Made by a program: the position numbers and the translations under genes
Notes under the pieces: model-generated
Seen by the model: the letters and a program-made list of their open reading frames with translations, nothing else
What the model was told of the DNA's origin: nothing
The model's database searches: none
From: Palsa-504 sp963822765
Lineage (GTDB): Bacteria; Actinomycetota; Actinomycetes; Streptosporangiales; Streptosporangiaceae
Assembly: GCA_963822765.1 (NCBI GenBank)
Contig: CAWGJL010000009.1
Span: forward strand, 1-64,000
Direction: 5' to 3'
Length of the DNA stretch: 64,000 nt
In this document: positions 25,670-34,515 of the stretch, piece by piece
How positions within the stretch are numbered: the stretch's first letter is position 1
Layout of the letters: each line of letters starts with the position of its first letter

Positions 25670-28600
25670 CTACCGGTCCATTTCACAGGACGTATCTGCC
25701 TGCCGAGCAGCTTCCGGCTCGGCCTGTGCTTCCCGCTCGATCCGCGCGGTGTGCTTGCTGCTGGCATCGAGCTCTGCCCGCTGCGCGTCGATGCGGCGCG
25801 CGGCTTCGTCCGCGCGGGCCTGCAGCTCATCGAGCCGGGCGGCGCGCCCGTTATCAGCGGGGACAGGTCCGGCAGCCTCGGGCTCCGGAGTTCCCGGCTT
25901 GGATGCCGAGGACTCAGGCTCCGTCGAGGTCTCGGGTATTGCTGGCCGGAACTGCCCGGGCTGCGGTTCGAGCTCAGGCGCGGCGGCGTCCGGTTCTTCG
26001 TGCCCGGCCTCTGGCTTGCGCTCTGGCGGCCACGGCCGGCCGTCGAGAGATGGCGGCCTGGTGCTCGCGCTCGATCGCGCGGTCCACGGCATCCGCGTGC
26101 GCCTGGAAGTCCCGCCACCAGGCGGCCATGCTCTGCGGTTCCGCTGTTCCCCGGCGGATGGTTGCTGCCCGCGGCGCTGCAGTTCAGCTTTCGCCTTCCC
26201 GGCTATCTCCCGGGTGCTGGCGGTCCGGGCGGACCATTCCTCATACCGGGCGTTCGCGGCTTCGAGGCGGCTCGTCTCTGCGGCCAGCGCGGCAGCCAGC
26301 GACCTGGCGTTCTCTGCCCGCACCTGGTCGTGTTCTGCTGCGGCGTCGGCTGACTGCTGCCAGGCGTCGGCTTCGGCCTGGGCGGTCAGGCGGAGCAGGC
26401 TGCTCGATGTCCGGTGGTGCGGTCGCCTGCGCGCGGTCGGCTTCGAGTACCTGGGCCTCGAGCTCACCGCGGCTCATGGCCCGGATCTCGGCGTGTTCGT
26501 CTGCGATCTCCAGAGCGCGGAAGGTGTCTTTGCGCAGGGCTTCGAGCTCGGGTCCGGGGTGCGGGGCGAAGCTGACTGCCTGGTCCGGGTCGGTGATCCC
26601 CTGCGCTTCCCGGTAGGCCGCGGCGGTGCCGGCCCGCCGTGCGTAGTCTTCCCGCAGGACCGGGGAGGCATCCGGCCCGGGCGGCGGCCCGAGGTGCCGG
26701 GTCAGCCACGGCTCGGGGTTCGCCAGCGCGCGTTCGCCGAGTTCGCGGCGCCGGTCATCGAGCCCGGCGGCCAGCTCGTGGGCCAGCGCCGGGGCGCTGT
26801 CCGGTGTCCGCTGCGCCCACGTCACGCCGTGTCCCTGGGCGTGGAGGTGGAGGCGCTGGAGGCGGCCGTGCAGGACGCTGGCGATCGACCGGGCGCCGTC
26901 CATCGGGCCAGCGGTGATCCGGTCGATGACCTGCGCCGATGTCATGCCCGGCCAGCTGGGCATCCCGCAGCGTGTGCTGCAGCACCGGCCGGGAGGGTTC
27001 CCGCTGGTACCGCCAGGCTTCGGAGTCGGTGAGCCTGGCCGTGATCTGCTCGTCGATGGCCGGGTAGAGGGTCTGCCTGACAGCGGCGGACCACAGGTGG
27101 AGCAGGTGACCGGTTCCCCCGGCCCATTCCTGGGCCTGGCGGATCTGCCCGGTAGCGGACAGGTCGTCCCCGTCGCGCTGCAGGACGTCGGCGAGCACGG
27201 ATTCCGGGGCGGCCTGCTGGTACGGCTTGTTCCCGGGCGGGGCGGTCTTGCCGGTGACCACGTGCGCGGTGTTCGATTCCCGGCCGCGGGTCATGCCGAC
27301 GTACAGGGCCTGCCGGGACAAGGTGCCGGTGACTAGGAGGTGGGCGGTGTCGACGGTGCGGCCCTGGGCGACGTGGACGTTCCCGGCGTAGGCGAGCTCG
27401 GCGTGTCGCGCGAGGTAGGACCGGGGGACGCGGAACGGCTCGGTCCAGGTCCCGTCCAGGCGCTGCCGCCGGACCTCGGCGTCCGGTCCGCGCCAGCCGG
27501 TGACCTGCAGGGTGTCGCGGTTGGTGAGCGTGCGGCCGCCGGCGTCGATCTCGGTGTTGAGGCGGGCGCGGACCAGGTCGCCGGTCCCGGCGTGGTTGCC
27601 GTCCGACAGCGGCGGCCTGCGGCGGCCCGACCGTGCCGAGCTGGACGAGCCGGGCCTGGACCCGGCGGGACAGGTCGGCGGCTTCGGCGTTGGACCCGGC
27701 CAGCAGCAGCACGTCCTTGCCGCGCAGGTGATCCGCGAGCCACATCGACGCGGCCCGGTCGTAGGCGGTTTCCTCGTCGGCGGCCCTGATCCGGCCGTGC
27801 CGGTCGTAGGCGGCGACCGCGGCCAGGTCGCCGTCGCGGAGCCGGACGCTGGCCTCCCGCTCCCACTCCGCCGCGAACCGGCGGACCTCGTGCAGCTGCG
27901 CGGCGGGGACCTCGGAGGCCAGCAGGGCGAGCATTCCCCCGGCCTCGACGGCGCCGAGCTGGGCGGTGTCACCGGTGGCGATGATCCGCGCTCCGGCCTG
28001 CCGGGCCGCCTCGCCGATCATGGCCAGGTCGGCGGTGCTGAGCTGGCTGGCCTCATCCAGGACGAGCACGTCGTCGCGGTGCAGAGGCACAGGGCGGCGC
28101 AGCTCGTCGGAGCCTTCGGTCTTGCCGAGGAACTCGGCGATGTTGTAGCTCTCGGCCAGGCCCTCGTGCGCCAGGACCCGAGCCGCGTTCGTCGAGGTGG
28201 TCAGGCCGATGACCCGCCGGCCGGTGAACGTCGTCCACAGCCGGGCGAACTCGGCCATCGTATGGCTCTTGCCCGCCCCGGCCGGCGCGACCAGCACCGT
28301 CGCCGCCGTGGTCGCGGTGAGCATCATCACCACCGCGTCACGCTGCTCGGCGGTCAGCCCGGTATGTTCTGCGGCCGCCCGTGCCTGCCCGGCGCTGACC
28401 AGCTGCGGCACGGTCCGCTTGGCGGCGGCGAGGATCTGCTCTTCGGTGTCCAGGTGGGCCAGGGTGCAGTACCGTTCGGCGTTCGGCGGCCGGTAGATGC
28501 TGCCGCCGTCCGACGCGCGGACGCCCAGGCTGGTCACATCCGCGATGTCCGGCGCGGTGACCTGGACGACCTCGGTCCCGGCCCGGCCGCAGACGGCCAG

Positions 28601-29985
28601 CCGGGCCACCTCGTCGACCACCGCCTCGCCGTCGGTGCCCGCGGGCAGCACCGGGAGCGCCCGGTGCACCTCGAACCGGAGCTGAGCCATCGACCACACC
28701 GCGTGCTGCTTTTGCACTTCCGCGACCGCGATCCGGGCGGCGGTGCGCTTGGCCGCATCATCCAGCACCGCCGGTGCACGCCCGGCGCGCTCGGCGGCGA
28801 ACGCGGGCGACCTGCTCGTGCACGGCCGACAGCGCGCGCAGTTCGCGGTGCACGGTCTGGGCTTCCCAGGCGGCGAGCCGCTGCGCCGCGGTCGGCTCGG
28901 TCGCGCCGGTCTGCCCGGCCAGGGTGCGGCGGGCCTGGGCCTTGGTGCGGCGGGTGCGCTGCCCGGCCTGCTGGTGCAGCAGCCACAGCGTCCGCCGGGA
29001 CGGCGGCTTGCCGTGCACCGCCTCGTACTCGCCGGGCGAGACGGTCCGGTTTCGCTGGTGACGGCGACGGCGCGGGAGCTGAACAGGTCCATCACGTCCT
29101 GGGGGACCCCGCCGATCTCGGCGCCGTTCCCGTCGGCCCGCGGCACCATGACGTACCCGAGCGCGGTCAGCCTGGTTTCCAGGGTCCGGTCGGCGACCGG
29201 GGCGACGCCGAGCCGCTGGCCGTGCAGGGTCCGGGAGTCCAGGGTCCGCCACCTGTCGTCGGCGCCGTCGCCGCGCTGGATCCGGTTCCAGATCGCGACG
29301 TGCACGTGCAGCTGCGGGTCCCCGTCCCGGGACAGGTGGTGCAGGAACAAGCTGGCGACCAGGCCGCCGCCGTCCCGCCACTCCCCCGACCGGGCGGAAT
29401 GGTGCCCGGTCCGGGTGTAGGCGGCATGGCGGTCCAGCCAGCCCACCGCCTCCCGCGCCGAGTCCAGCAGCGCGTCCTCCAGCTCATCCGCCCGGGCGTC
29501 GAACGCGGCGGCCCGGTCGTCGTCGCCGCGGTCGCGGGCCTGCCGGGCGGCGACCCGGTAGGAGGCGTGCAGCACCGAGACGCTCTTGACCGCGCTGACG
29601 GTCAGGTCGAAATACGGCACCTGATGCGGGTCCCGGCCGCGTTCGGCCGCGCGGACCTCGGCGAGCTCTACGCGCTGGCGTACGGATGGGCGGCCAGGTA
29701 GGCCAAAACCGCTGCCTCTTCCCGTTCGGCGGCCGCTTTGGACTGGCGGCGCTTGACCAGGAGTTCCCCGCCCGGGCCGATGTTGTCCTGGTACAGGCGG
29801 CCGATCACGGCCGGGTCGACCTGCCCGTTCAGGCCGAGCGCGGCGGTGCCCTTCCCGGCCCACTGGCCGGGCGGTTCCCCGGCCGCGGTGTAGTACGACA
29901 TGGCCCCGGCGCAGCCGCCGCGGCCCTGCCCGGAGGTGAAGTAGGCGATGTCGTGGCCCGCGTGCAGCGTCACATTCGTGGCCAC
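25670..29985 (-). pseudogene. MobF/TraA-type conjugative relaxase-helicase, multiply frameshifted
   Basis: About 4.3 kb, the right size for a TraA/TrwC relaxase of around 1,440 residues, but split among all three frames. In order: relaxase start with catalytic Tyr pair (GAMSYYTAAGE, frame ends at 29668); AVKSVSVLHASYR and the His triad DPQLHVHVAIWNR; a helical spacer; helicase Walker A APAGAGKSHT, VLDEASQL, and the C-terminal helicase motif YVGMTRGRESN; a coiled-coil tail. Frame changes are needed near 29690, 29050, 28800, 27620, 26950, 26420, 26140 and 26050. The first fits a roughly 10-bp deletion between CGCCAGCGCG repeats. It cannot make a working protein. Confidence 0.88.
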
Positions 29986-30525
29986 GATCCGTCACCGCCT
30001 GCGCCTGTTTCCGCGTTCATCGTTCGTGATGCCTGTGTCCGATCGGTCTTTGGGTGTTGACGGACAGTAAGTCGGGATCGCGCACAATTTGCGGATTTAC
30101 CTAGCTGCTGACCGGCGAGGGCTGCGGCGGTTCACATCGCGGAAGGGAGAAGACCTGGCACGGTTACCGTGGCGGCCCATCCCGCGGGCGGCATCACCAG
30201 GCAGCCGGACGCCTCGGCCTTGCGGCCAGCGTGTCCAGGTCGGCCGGTGGCGGCGCGCAAGGACCGTCAACCGGCAACACGAAACACGGTTTTCGGTCAA
30301 CCGCCGAGAAATATTTAGTCCGCAGGTCGCGGCAACATCCAGGGGCCGAAAAGCCCCCGCCGGCCCCGGTAACGCCGCTTCCTAAATGATCATGCCGGGC
30401 ACTTTTCGTATCCTGCCGTTACCGTCACCGTGACGGCGTGCCCGGCCGACCCCGGGCACAGCAAGGCCCCCTGGACCATCCGCCAAGATCACCCAGGGGG
30501 CACAGACCCTTCGACAGGACCTGCC
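29986..30525. promoter_or_regulatory. Divergent control region between relaxase and HTH/WhiB operon
   Basis: 540 bp without a gene. The right half is full of hairpins: CCGTCAC-C-GTGACGG (30422-30436), GTGCCCGG/CCGGGCAC (about 30438-30459), and GCCCCCTGG/CCAGGGGGC (30466-30474 with 30493-30501). The last ends 24 nt before the ATG at 30526, so an attenuator or operator role is plausible. An oriT could also lie here, but I cannot identify a nic site. Confidence 0.5.
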
Positions 30526-30915
30526 ATGCAACCTAACACGGCCCCCATCCCCCACCCAACAGATCCACCCGACCGTGCCCCGGTCCCCGCCGAGCTGCTG
30601 GAAACAGTCGCCCGCGCCCTGGCCGCGGCCCTCATCCCGCACCCCCGGCAGCCCGAACCGCCCGCCGTGAAGGAGCCGGACTTCCTGACCGCCGCGCAGC
30701 TCGCCGCCCGGCTGGGCGTCTCCCGGGAGACGGTGCGGCGGCTCGCGATCGCCGGGGCGCTGCCGCACACTGTGGTGTGCCGCGGCGCCCGCAAGACCAC
30801 CCGCCGGTTCCCCCGGCGGTTCGCTGACGAGTTCGCGGCCAGCGGCCTGGACGTGGCCGACCTGGCCGCCTTCGCCGCCGCCTGGCGGGCGCGGGTCACC
30901 GCGCCCTCACGGTGA
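30526..30915 (+). CDS. Helix-turn-helix (excisionase/MerR-like) protein
   Basis: 129 residues from the ATG at 30526; the frame is open further up but the hairpins there argue for a leader. The core FLTAAQLAARLGVSRETVRRLAIAGALPHTVV is an excisionase/MerR-type winged HTH, followed by a basic stretch (ARKTTRRFPRRF) and a helical end. The stop overlaps the GTG start of the WhiB gene (GTGA). It probably regulates the element's transfer or excision genes. Intact. Confidence 0.8.
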   Translation: MQPNTAPIPHPTDPPDRAPVPAELLETVARALAAALIPHPRQPEPPAVKEPDFLTAAQLAARLGVSRETVRRLAIAGALPHTVVCRGARKTTRRFPRRFADEFAASGLDVADLAAFAAAWRARVTAPSR

Positions 30916-31373
30916 CGGCCCGCCAGCCGCGTCACCGTAGTCCCGCTGCGCCAGCGCCGTTGCTGGCGGGGTGGCGGGAGCGGGCTGCGTGCCGCGGCGC
31001 GCGCATCGAGGTGTTCTTCCCCGGCCGCGGCGAGACGGCCGGGCCCGCGCGGCAGGTCTGCGCGCAGTGCCCGGTCCGCCAGCAGTGCCTGGAGTTCGCT
31101 GTCAGCAACCGGATCGTGTACGGGATCTGGGGCGGGCTGACCGGACCGGAACGCCGTGCGCTGCAGTCGGACTGGCTGCGCGCCGCGCGGTGGGACCGGG
31201 ACGAGGCGATCCGGGCCGCTGACGCGAACGGGCTCACGGCGGAGGCAATCGCCCGGTCGTTCGGCTTGTCCTGCATGACCGTGACGCGGCCCGTGCGCAG
31301 CGGGAACCAGGGCGGCCGCGCGGAACCTGACCGTTTCGTGTCGCGGGTACCGCCCCTGCGTGAGGGCGGATGA
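30912..31373 (+). CDS. WhiB-family iron-sulfur regulator (mobile-element type)
   Basis: 153 residues. Four Cys in WhiB spacing: Cys in RAACRG, then VCAQCPVRQQC (CxxC and Cx5C), ligands for a [4Fe-4S] cluster, followed by GIWGGLTGPERR, the WhiB turn that contacts sigma factor region 4. Past the usual length it has a C-terminal HTH-like tail (GLTAEAIARSFGLSCMTVTR), so it may bind DNA directly. Translationally coupled to the HTH gene before it and the unknown gene after it. Its island context suggests local regulation rather than a developmental role. Confidence 0.9.
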   Translation: MTARQPRHRSPAAPAPLLAGWRERAACRGARIEVFFPGRGETAGPARQVCAQCPVRQQCLEFAVSNRIVYGIWGGLTGPERRALQSDWLRAARWDRDEAIRAADANGLTAEAIARSFGLSCMTVTRPVRSGNQGGRAEPDRFVSRVPPLREGG

Positions 31374-31906
31374 TGACCGGGGCGCCCGCTGAACCCGGCG
31401 CGCAGGCTCTCGCTGAGAGCCTGGCCGCCCTGGCCGCGCAGCTAGCGGACCTGCGCGGCCAGATCGAGCAGGTGAATCAGCGGCTCGATCGCGCCGGACT
31501 GCGCGGCGACCTGGACATCGTCGCGCGTTTCGAGGAACTCGCGCGGAGCGTCGCGGATACGCTGGACGCCGCCGCGCCGCGCGGACCCGCCGCCCCCTGC
31601 TGGCTCGGCCTGGACCGTGAGGCTTACCTGGCCGAGCTGGCCAAGCTGCGGCACTGGGCCGATACCGTGCTGCGCCAGCACTACTCCGGTTATGAGCTCC
31701 GGGACTGCTGGCCCTGCCACATCCACGCCGTCTGGGAACTGTCCACGCTGGCCGCCGCCTGGCATCACGTGTACGGCGGCCAGCGTGCTGATCTGGCCCG
31801 CGCCCTGGAGTTCTACGACCGCTGGCTGCCGGGCACCATGCGCCGCGTCGCGCACGTCACCCGCGCATGCGATCCGGATTGCGTCACGCGCCGCCGTCAC
31901 TGGTGA
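31370..31906 (+). CDS. Hypothetical mobile-element protein (DUF4913-like)
   Basis: 178 residues. Starts by ATGATG overlapping the WhiB stop. A coiled-coil-like N-terminal part (LAESLAALAAQLADLRGQIEQVNQRLD) precedes a Trp-rich region (LRHWADTVLRQHY, CWPCHIHAVWELSTLAAAWHHVYGG, RALEFYDRWLPGTMRR) reminiscent of the DUF4913-type proteins encoded beside relaxases in actinobacterial conjugative elements. Third gene of the HTH-WhiB operon. Function unknown. Confidence 0.7.
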   Translation: MMTGAPAEPGAQALAESLAALAAQLADLRGQIEQVNQRLDRAGLRGDLDIVARFEELARSVADTLDAAAPRGPAAPCWLGLDREAYLAELAKLRHWADTVLRQHYSGYELRDCWPCHIHAVWELSTLAAAWHHVYGGQRADLARALEFYDRWLPGTMRRVAHVTRACDPDCVTRRRHW

Positions 31907-31971
31907 CGCTGCAGCGAGCAGCTCCAGCCATCGTCTCTGAGCTGTCAGCCGTTTCACCCGCAGCTGTGGCG

Positions 31972-32199
31972 TCAGCTGCGGGCACGGAAGGTGCCCCAGT
32001 TCGGCACGATCTCGATCAGGCCATCGTCGGCAAGGCGGCGCAGGGCCTTGGTGATGGTGTTGCGAGCCACCCGGTAGTGGGCGGCCAGTTCGGCCACCGG
32101 GGGGAGCCGTTCGCCGGGAGCCCATTCCCCGGCCTCGCAGCGCCGCCGCAGATCGGCCTCGACATGGCGAGAGGGCAGCTCCGGTCCCCGTGGCGGCAT
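31972..32199 (-). CDS. Short GntR-type HTH regulator
   Basis: 75 residues from the ATG at 32199; an upstream GTG/ATG at 32238 would overlap the operator-like repeats. It consists only of the GntR winged HTH (VEADLRRRCEAGEWAPGERLPPVAELAAHYRVARNTITKALRRLADDGLIEIVPNWGTF) with no effector domain. Such mini-GntR proteins (KorSA/TraR-like) repress transfer genes in actinobacterial elements. Divergent from the small gene at 32318, with repeated TGTCTA-containing sites between. Confidence 0.85.
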   Translation of the reverse strand: MPPRGPELPSRHVEADLRRRCEAGEWAPGERLPPVAELAAHYRVARNTITKALRRLADDGLIEIVPNWGTFRARS

Positions 32200-32237
32200 G
32201 CCCACTATGATCGCAAGCCGTCCCTGACCTGCGCACA

Positions 32238-32286
32238 CTGTCTACACTAGCTCATACTGTCTATACCATCTACAGTGGATATAGAC
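32238..32286. promoter_or_regulatory. Operator-like repeats for the GntR protein
   Basis: ACTGTCTA(C/T)AC(T/C)A occurs twice as a direct repeat (32238-32250, 32256-32269). GTCTATA (32259-32265) pairs with TATAGAC (32280-32286) as an inverted repeat. AT-rich in a GC-rich setting and between divergent genes. Confidence 0.55.
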
Positions 32287-32317
32287 TCTGCTCACCCCGA
32301 GCTAGGCAAGGACCGTC

Positions 32318-32533
32318 ATGCGCCATCTTCCCTCCCCCACTGCCACCCTCGCCGTCACCGCATTCGTGTGCGAGCACCCGTGCTGGACCGCGTTCTGGGA
32401 CAAGCGCCACGGTGTGTGGCGCGTCACCCAGGACGACCCCGACTCCGACCTGTACGCCGAGCACACCGACGCCGACGCGGTCATCGCTTACATGGCAGCC
32501 CACGGCTCACAAGGCCACGGCGCAGCCCACTGA
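32318..32533 (+). CDS. Small hypothetical protein
   Basis: 71 residues. Core CEHPCWTAFWDKRHGVWRVTQDDPDSDLYAEHTDADAVIAYMAAHG: a compact alpha/beta protein with two Cys and several Trp, of a kind seen in actinobacterial mobile elements. Divergent from the GntR gene and probably controlled by it. Function unknown. Confidence 0.6.
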   Translation: MRHLPSPTATLAVTAFVCEHPCWTAFWDKRHGVWRVTQDDPDSDLYAEHTDADAVIAYMAAHGSQGHGAAH

Positions 32534-32561
32534 TCGGTTATCGCACACATTAGATGGGCGA

Positions 32562-33176
32562 TTAGGGCCAGAGGCCGGGTGCCAGCAAGCTGGTGTTCTC
32601 GATGGGCGGCAAGCCATCGTCGAGTCCACGCAGCCGGCTGTACGTCTCACGCATGGCCGCACGGTCGGGGAGATGCGCTGTACCCGCCGCTCGCCCTAGG
32701 ACGGTCAGCGTGCTTGCCAGTGTGATGGACCCGACCTGGCGACCGCTGGCACTGAGCCGTTGCAATCGGCTGATCTCGGAGGTGGCAATCATGGCGCCTG
32801 GTCCGTCATCCATGAGAATCGTGACCGGCAGCCCTGACTCAGCGGCCACGACAGCATGCGCTATCACCATGATCTCGCCTAGGTCTTTCGGCTGTTTCCT
32901 GCGCTCATCCATCGGGAGTCCGCTAACGCGCTGAACTACGGCCGCAAGCTCCGGCGTCACATCGTCGGGCAATATCTCGATCCAGCGAGGCGTGAGCTTT
33001 CTCCACACCGGCGCCGCAGCGCGAAAGCGGTCGTCCAGCCGGGACTTTCGCAGCACCTCATCCTGAACGGTTTCGGGCGCGCTGAACGGCCCTATGACCG
33101 AGATCAGGAGACGTTCCTTGTTAGAGGATAGGAAATTTAAGCCGGGACCGGCGTCGATGATCGGCCTGACGCTCAT
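32562..33176 (-). CDS. PIN-like domain protein, third gene of an XRE-ImmA-PIN operon
   Basis: 204 residues. PIN-type acidic positions are visible: Asp8 in RPIIDAGPGLNFL, Glu in KDLGEIMVIAHA, and the Asp pair in TILMDDGPGAMIA. The protein is longer than VapC, with an extra helical region (LDDRFRAAAPVWRKLTPRW). Probably a nuclease toxin. Its ATG overlaps the stop of the ImmA gene (ATGA), so the two are co-translated. Fold assignment rests on the pattern of acidic residues. Confidence 0.75.
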   Translation of the reverse strand: MSVRPIIDAGPGLNFLSSNKERLLISVIGPFSAPETVQDEVLRKSRLDDRFRAAAPVWRKLTPRWIEILPDDVTPELAAVVQRVSGLPMDERRKQPKDLGEIMVIAHAVVAAESGLPVTILMDDGPGAMIATSEISRLQRLSASGRQVGSITLASTLTVLGRAAGTAHLPDRAAMRETYSRLRGLDDGLPPIENTSLLAPGLWP

Positions 33177-34039
33177 CTGTCATTTCTCGGCGCCGTGGTG
33201 TCCCCGGCATCATCGCCGGCCTTACCGAGGTCCTCGTCCAGCGCGGCTAGGTCAACCTGCACGTCGGGCAGATCGGCTGGATCCGCCCATGCTACGGGCC
33301 GCTCAACCGGGGTCACACCTGCCTCTTCCAGTTCGTCTACGGCCGCCGTCAGGGTAATCCCCCGGAGCGTGGCGATAGCTTGTGCGGGCAGTACGCCTTC
33401 CACATAACCAGTGATCGCCCTCGCGAGCAGTCGTTGCGGCGCCCGGCGCCGGTCGGAGCTGACCTGCAGCAGCTGGTACTGGTCGGCCCAGCCGAATCTG
33501 GCCGCCAGTTGCGGCGCACTCCGCGTCATCCACTCCTGCTTGAGGACGTCGTTGATAAACCCGGCCTGATGCATGGCGATGGCAGCGATCGGGGGTGAGA
33601 CCAGATAACGCTGCACGACCGCCGACAAGGTTGACAGGCCAACCGGGAGTTCTGGCCGGATGAACTCCCGCAGTCCATCAACAGGAACGAGCAAATGGCG
33701 TGCAAACGCGTCAGCGCGGATCTCCGCTGGACTGCGGTCACTCCAGTCGCCCGTGTCGCTGTCTACCCAGTCCCTGAACTGAACGTGGCCCAGTTCATGA
33801 GCCAGCGTGCTTCGCTGCCGCATAGGGTTCCTGGTGCGCGCCACGCCGATGAACACCGTCCTACGCACTGGATCCCGCATGGTCAGACCATGCTCGTCTG
33901 GGCCGGCATCGAGCACCGCCACGTCGATACCGGTCGCTTGCTCGATGATCTCCAGCAGATCCCCCAGCGGCTGCACGCCTAGGTGATGTACCTGACGAAA
34001 CCGCTTGGCAGCCGCGCAGCCCTCCGTCTCGGCGGTCAC
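33173..34039 (-). CDS. ImmA/IrrE-family metallopeptidase
   Basis: 288 residues with GTG start. About residues 20-120 form the IrrE/ImmA peptidase: STLAHELGHVQFRDW (HExxH) and the downstream acidic ligand region in SPAEIRADAFARHLLVP. The rest is a helical C-terminal part with a second HTH-like segment. It lies between an XRE regulator (24 nt upstream) and a PIN-like protein (4-nt overlap). Family members cleave XRE repressors or antitoxins, so here it may release the XRE-imposed block. Confidence 0.9.
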   Translation of the reverse strand: MTAETEGCAAAKRFRQVHHLGVQPLGDLLEIIEQATGIDVAVLDAGPDEHGLTMRDPVRRTVFIGVARTRNPMRQRSTLAHELGHVQFRDWVDSDTGDWSDRSPAEIRADAFARHLLVPVDGLREFIRPELPVGLSTLSAVVQRYLVSPPIAAIAMHQAGFINDVLKQEWMTRSAPQLAARFGWADQYQLLQVSSDRRRAPQRLLARAITGYVEGVLPAQAIATLRGITLTAAVDELEEAGVTPVERPVAWADPADLPDVQVDLAALDEDLGKAGDDAGDTTAPRNDR

Positions 34040-34063
34040 CGTTCTCCCGCCTCGATAAGACCG

Positions 34064-34393
34064 TTACGGGATGGCCTGATCGTAGAGGTAATCATCCAGC
34101 TCGAGGAAATGCAGCAGCGCTTCACGCATGCCGTCCATGTCAGCGTGGTTGGTAGCCCGCGCCGCGCACTCAACCCGCTCAGCCACCTTCCCGGCCCCAG
34201 CCAACTCCACGACCGTGGCTCCCGTCGCCCAGGCGATAGCAGCCAGCTCAGGCATTTTTGCAGCCCGCTGCCCAGAGACGATACGGGACAAGGTTGACTG
34301 TGAAATGCCCGTCGTGTCGGCAAGTGCGCGCTGGGTGAGGCTTGCCGCCGCACAGGCACGCTCGATCCTCATGCCAACCTCAGTTATCGTCAC
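34064..34393 (-). CDS. XRE-family repressor/antitoxin
   Basis: 109 residues from a GTG with GGAG 5 nt upstream. Residues 5-62 are an XRE HTH (IERACAAASLTQRALADTTGISQSTLSRIVSGQRAAKMPELAAIAWATG), followed by a short helical tail. First gene of the XRE-ImmA-PIN operon. TGAATCA/TGATTCA arms overlap its likely promoter, which fits autorepression. Confidence 0.88.
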   Translation of the reverse strand: MTITEVGMRIERACAAASLTQRALADTTGISQSTLSRIVSGQRAAKMPELAAIAWATGATVVELAGAGKVAERVECAARATNHADMDGMREALLHFLELDDYLYDQAIP

Positions 34394-34410
34394 GGCAACT
34401 CCAAACGCCT

Positions 34411-34448
34411 TGAATCAAGATTGCCATGTCTGATTCAGTATATGTCAA
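34411..34448 (-). promoter_or_regulatory. Promoter and operator of the XRE-ImmA-PIN operon
   Basis: On the minus strand a TTGACA (34443-34448) is followed by the inverted repeat TGAATCA-N13-TGATTCA (34411-34417 and 34431-34437), which would cover the spacer and -10 region. The -10 itself is weak (CAATCT). Confidence 0.55.
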
Positions 34449-34515
34449 AGCCAGCTCCCACGCTACGTGAGGCGTCCCGGGTGGGCCTGTCTCTGAGCCG
34501 CAACGTGCGGCTGGG

